A stretch of 29,836 nt of DNA from Amphimedon queenslandica (taxonomy: Eukaryota; Porifera; Demospongiae; Haplosclerida; Niphatidae), in contig NW_003546242.1 in the NCBI RefSeq assembly GCF_000090795.2, positions 1,478,004-1,507,839 on the forward strand, given 5' to 3'. Positions within the stretch are counted from its first letter, which is position 1. Every line of letters begins with the position of its first letter. Below are positions 27,250 through 29,836 of this stretch, one piece after another. Both the position numbers and the translations under genes were made by a program. The notes beneath the pieces are model-generated. The model saw only the letters and a list, made by a program, of their open reading frames with translations. It did no database searches and had not been told where the DNA came from.

Positions 27250-29836
27250 GGCTTCACAAGACACAAGCAAGGACCAAAAGCTAAAAGGAGGCTATTTAGT
27301 CAAGCACAAAGAGAGAAAAAGTCAGTATGGTTGATTGCCAGATTTTGTATTACAGACAACACCTCTTTTTATTATAGGAGTTTTCGAGTGTTATTGACTT
27401 GACAAATGATTCTTGCAGTAGTAACTCTTCAAGTGATAGTGAATCTTTGTAAATTCTTGCTTTTTCTCCTGTGAAGCCAAAGATCAAGGGGAGTCCTAAT
27501 GATGTCCTTAAACAAATTATTCCTAATGTTAATGATGATGACTATCATGGCACTACTGCAAGGTTCCTGCCAGTTCTTGCTCAATTTTTTAGTACTAAAA
27601 TGTCAATCAGTTATTTACGTTAACGCTTGGTAAAATACTGGCTAATTGCATTTGCCAGAGAAAGCCTGCATCAGTAACATGTAGTAGTGTGTTTGTTGTT
27701 GATCTTACTAGTATTAGATGTATTGATGAAATACGTGCTGATAATATTGGTGTGTGGTGTCATGGTGGGAAGCCTTGCGGAAGTATATTGTTCAACGCAA
27801 TTCAGATACCTCAAAAGTTATTAAAGTATCACCAGTCAATGAGCACCTTGATTCTAAGGAAAATGATATCTTAACTTTGGTTTGTATGTATTATCATCAT
27901 AAAGCGACACCTGAATGTCAAAGACGTATTTTCTGTCATTGATAGTACTGAACAGACAGTTCAGTATGCTGTTGTGCAGTATCTTTTTGATGGTTGAAAG
28001 GAAGTATGTGCTGTACTTTTGCCACGTGGTAATTCCAAGAATACTACTACTATGTACTGTCGAACGCAAGAGTACACTCTCTCGTCTTGAAGTTTCTGGA
28101 AAGCCAGAGGTTGTTGTTTCGCTGCCCTATGAAGGCGCTGGTAGTGTATTGGAAGCAAATAGTGTCAGTGAGCTTCCTTATGATCATAGACAGGTGTGGA
28201 ATAATCAGCAGTCTACTAGTAAGTCTACCAGTGGTGTGGATCCCTTGTTTGAATTACCGTCTATCTGGAAATTTTACTGTGATTTTAATTTTACTGGATT
28301 AGAATTTCGCAAAAATTAGATTACCCATATACTTACATGTCACATTCAATAATACATAACACAGTCTTATTTAGTAACAATTAAATCGCAGCACCATTTT
28401 AAAACAAAATTTTGTTCCACACTAATTTCCAGATCTATGGTAGTCCAGCAATGCAAAATTGACCTGCAACCAGGAGGTGGCAGAAAGTTTATACAATCAG
28501 TGACGTTTGAAATTGGTAATTGTATTCTGTCAACAGATAATCAACTTGATAATGTTGTAAGATTTTGCACTACTCAAGGTGCCTAATGTGTCTTGGGCAT
28601 AAATCCCACTTTCAATCTTGAGAAATTCTATGTCACAGTTACACTTATGTCTACTCTCATGTTATCAACAAGAGCACTCATAACTCCCTGACCTTTCTTG
28701 GTTCCATTCTTGTTCATACAAAAAAGACATACGAGTCTTATTACTAATTTTTTACACACATAAAACTTCAACCAAAATTAGCAAATATTGTTTCTGTAGA
28801 ATCAGATGGGAAGCAAGCACTAGTCAAAGCCATCCAAGTTGTTTTCCAAGGAAAAGTGATTCAGCTGCTATGTTTTATTCACATGAAGGACAACATCAGA
28901 CATTACCTTAATGAGATCCTGTTACCTGAAAGCACAAGAGACGATATTAATAGGGACATATTTGGTCATCAACAGGGAACAGTGTACTTCAAACGTGTTC
29001 TTGATGCTTTTAGCTCAGAAGATTTTGATAAATATCTTGCTTCTCTTAAGCCTAAATGAGATACACCGGAGTTTCCTTCTCATCCAGAAGGAGATCCTAA
29101 ATTCTACAGTTGGCTTCTCAGATATGAGGATGACGTGAATCAGCTGGTCTAGGGTCACCATCCTCAGTAAATAGAAATGAGAGTATGAACAACTTGGCAA
29201 AGTCTTATGCGGATTATCACCAGTCAAATTGGGTACAGCTATAAAATAACATGTTTAAGTTAGTTATAGATCAGTCACAGGAAGTTAAAAAGGCTGTAAT
29301 AGGAATGGGGAAATATTGCTTCAAGCCAGCTTACTAGCACTTACATGTTGAGACAACTAAGTGGTTTAACATGTCTCCTAAGCAAAGGCAAAAGCACATG
29401 AAGAAAGTAAGATTTTTGTGATATGTGTACTAATTTCAGTGTTTTCATTGTGATGAGTAGAATTTCTAGCTCTTGTTTGATAATCATGCATCTTTTAGTA
29501 TTTCAAAAATATTCCACCAAATCATCTAAATTTGTATTTTGTAAACAACGAAAAATGGACTTATTTTTTAAATTAACTGAACTAAAACAATTGAAGTACT
29601 CATATAATGTTATATGTACTTTCTATAAGTTTTTAGTTTGCAGTGCACACCATTTGAATTAGATCAGCATTGCAATCAGGAAGATGACATTGGTCTCAAA
29701 CGTCTTTCTGTTCCTCCTGAAATTCACCATCTCACCAGAGCTATTGGAGAGCACATGGAAAAAAGCAGAAGAGCTTCTCAACAAAGAAGGCAGTATTTGT
29801 AGTTGATGCAATGTGTGTTGCTAGTGAAACTGTTAC
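27250..29836 (+). pseudogene. MULE-type transposase relic, copy 2, truncated by window end
   Basis: The exon-like start 27260-27325 is basic (KAKRRLFSQAQREKK). A TTATTATAG acceptor leads at 27378 into SVIDLTNDSCSSNSSSDSES, then SPVKPKIKGSPNDVL. 27660-27760: FVVDLTSIRCIDEIRADNIG. 28020-28260: LPRGNSK, VSELPYDHRQVWNNQ. 28480-28640: LDNVVRFCTTQGA and VLGINPTFNLEKF, where the catalytic Asp of the usual DPTF is Asn. 28796-28890: VESDGKQALVKAI (second Asp kept) and LLCFIHMKDNIRHYL (C-x2-H). 28890-29060: DDINRDIFGHQQGTVYFK. 29090-29200: FYSWLLRYEDDVNQ and NESMNNLAKSY (catalytic Glu kept). An intron-like gap runs from 29407 (GTAAGA) to 29643 (TTTGCAG). It continues CTPFELDQHCNQ and TWKKAEELLNKEG in a shifted frame. 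The SWIM end lies beyond the window. Stops, frame changes and D-to-N make it inactive. Confidence 0.75.
29407..29643 (+). other. Probable intron in MULE copy 2
   Basis: The donor GTAAGATTTTT at 29407 follows an open frame ending KQRQKHMKK. The acceptor TTTAGTTTGCAG ends at 29643 and joins in frame to CTPFELDQHC. The 237 bases between are A+T-rich with stops in the joined frame. Confidence 0.5.

Overview
The window looks like transposon-rich intergenic DNA from a non-model invertebrate. It is A+T-rich, its coding remnants have eukaryotic splice-like borders, and it has no bacterial operons, Shine-Dalgarno sites or CRISPR. A short terminal-repeat motif (TCTCGYGTAGCCAG) and the mixture of Crypton-like, pogo-like and MULE-like relics suggest a sponge or another early-branching animal. 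That assignment is inference only. I found no intact protein-coding gene: every recognisable coding region is broken by stops, frameshifts, deletions or nested insertions.

Layout. 1-360: edge of an unidentified minus-strand gene. 1193-1397: a small hairpin and a 139-bp MITE. 2005-2527: a MITE with TA target duplication, followed by MULE-end-like sequence. 3110-3835: a 78-bp inverted-repeat element enclosing the 5' end of a RecQ-like helicase gene and, facing it, the 5' end of a Cys-rich gene. 5273-8336: copy A (minus) of a multi-lineage protein family I cannot name. 8523-11470: MULE-type transposase relic (minus) carrying a hAT-type MITE with a clear 8-bp target duplication. 11786-12168: another MITE. 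12523-13574: duplicated 5' piece of the MULE, itself interrupted by a roughly 400-bp MITE. 14070-17030: pogo/Jerky-like transposase with pipsqueak HTH, DDE domain and PHD-like finger, split by a nested insert made of a foldback repeat and an internally deleted Crypton-like gene. 17927-20650: copy B (minus) of the unnamed family. 20904-21444: second copy of the TA-MITE, beside an orphan exon at 21466-21786. 22541-25449: copy C (plus), holding a three-unit 163-bp tandem array. 26635-27042: minus-strand MULE 5' fragment. 27250-29836: a second MULE relic (plus), running off the window.

The most interesting content is the three-copy unnamed family. Copies A, B and C share an N-terminal region, coiled coil, a DGTTK block, an MSDRH-AEK block, a CGLH block, a long helical region with IDHLPG, a K/E-rich coiled coil and a C-terminal Tudor-like domain. 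They are too divergent from each other to be recent duplicates. The acidic and C-x2-H spacing resembles an RNase H-fold (DDE-type) transposase, but this is inference. The second theme is repeated nesting of small terminal-repeat elements, several with target duplications readable in the sequence, which gives a relative order of insertions.
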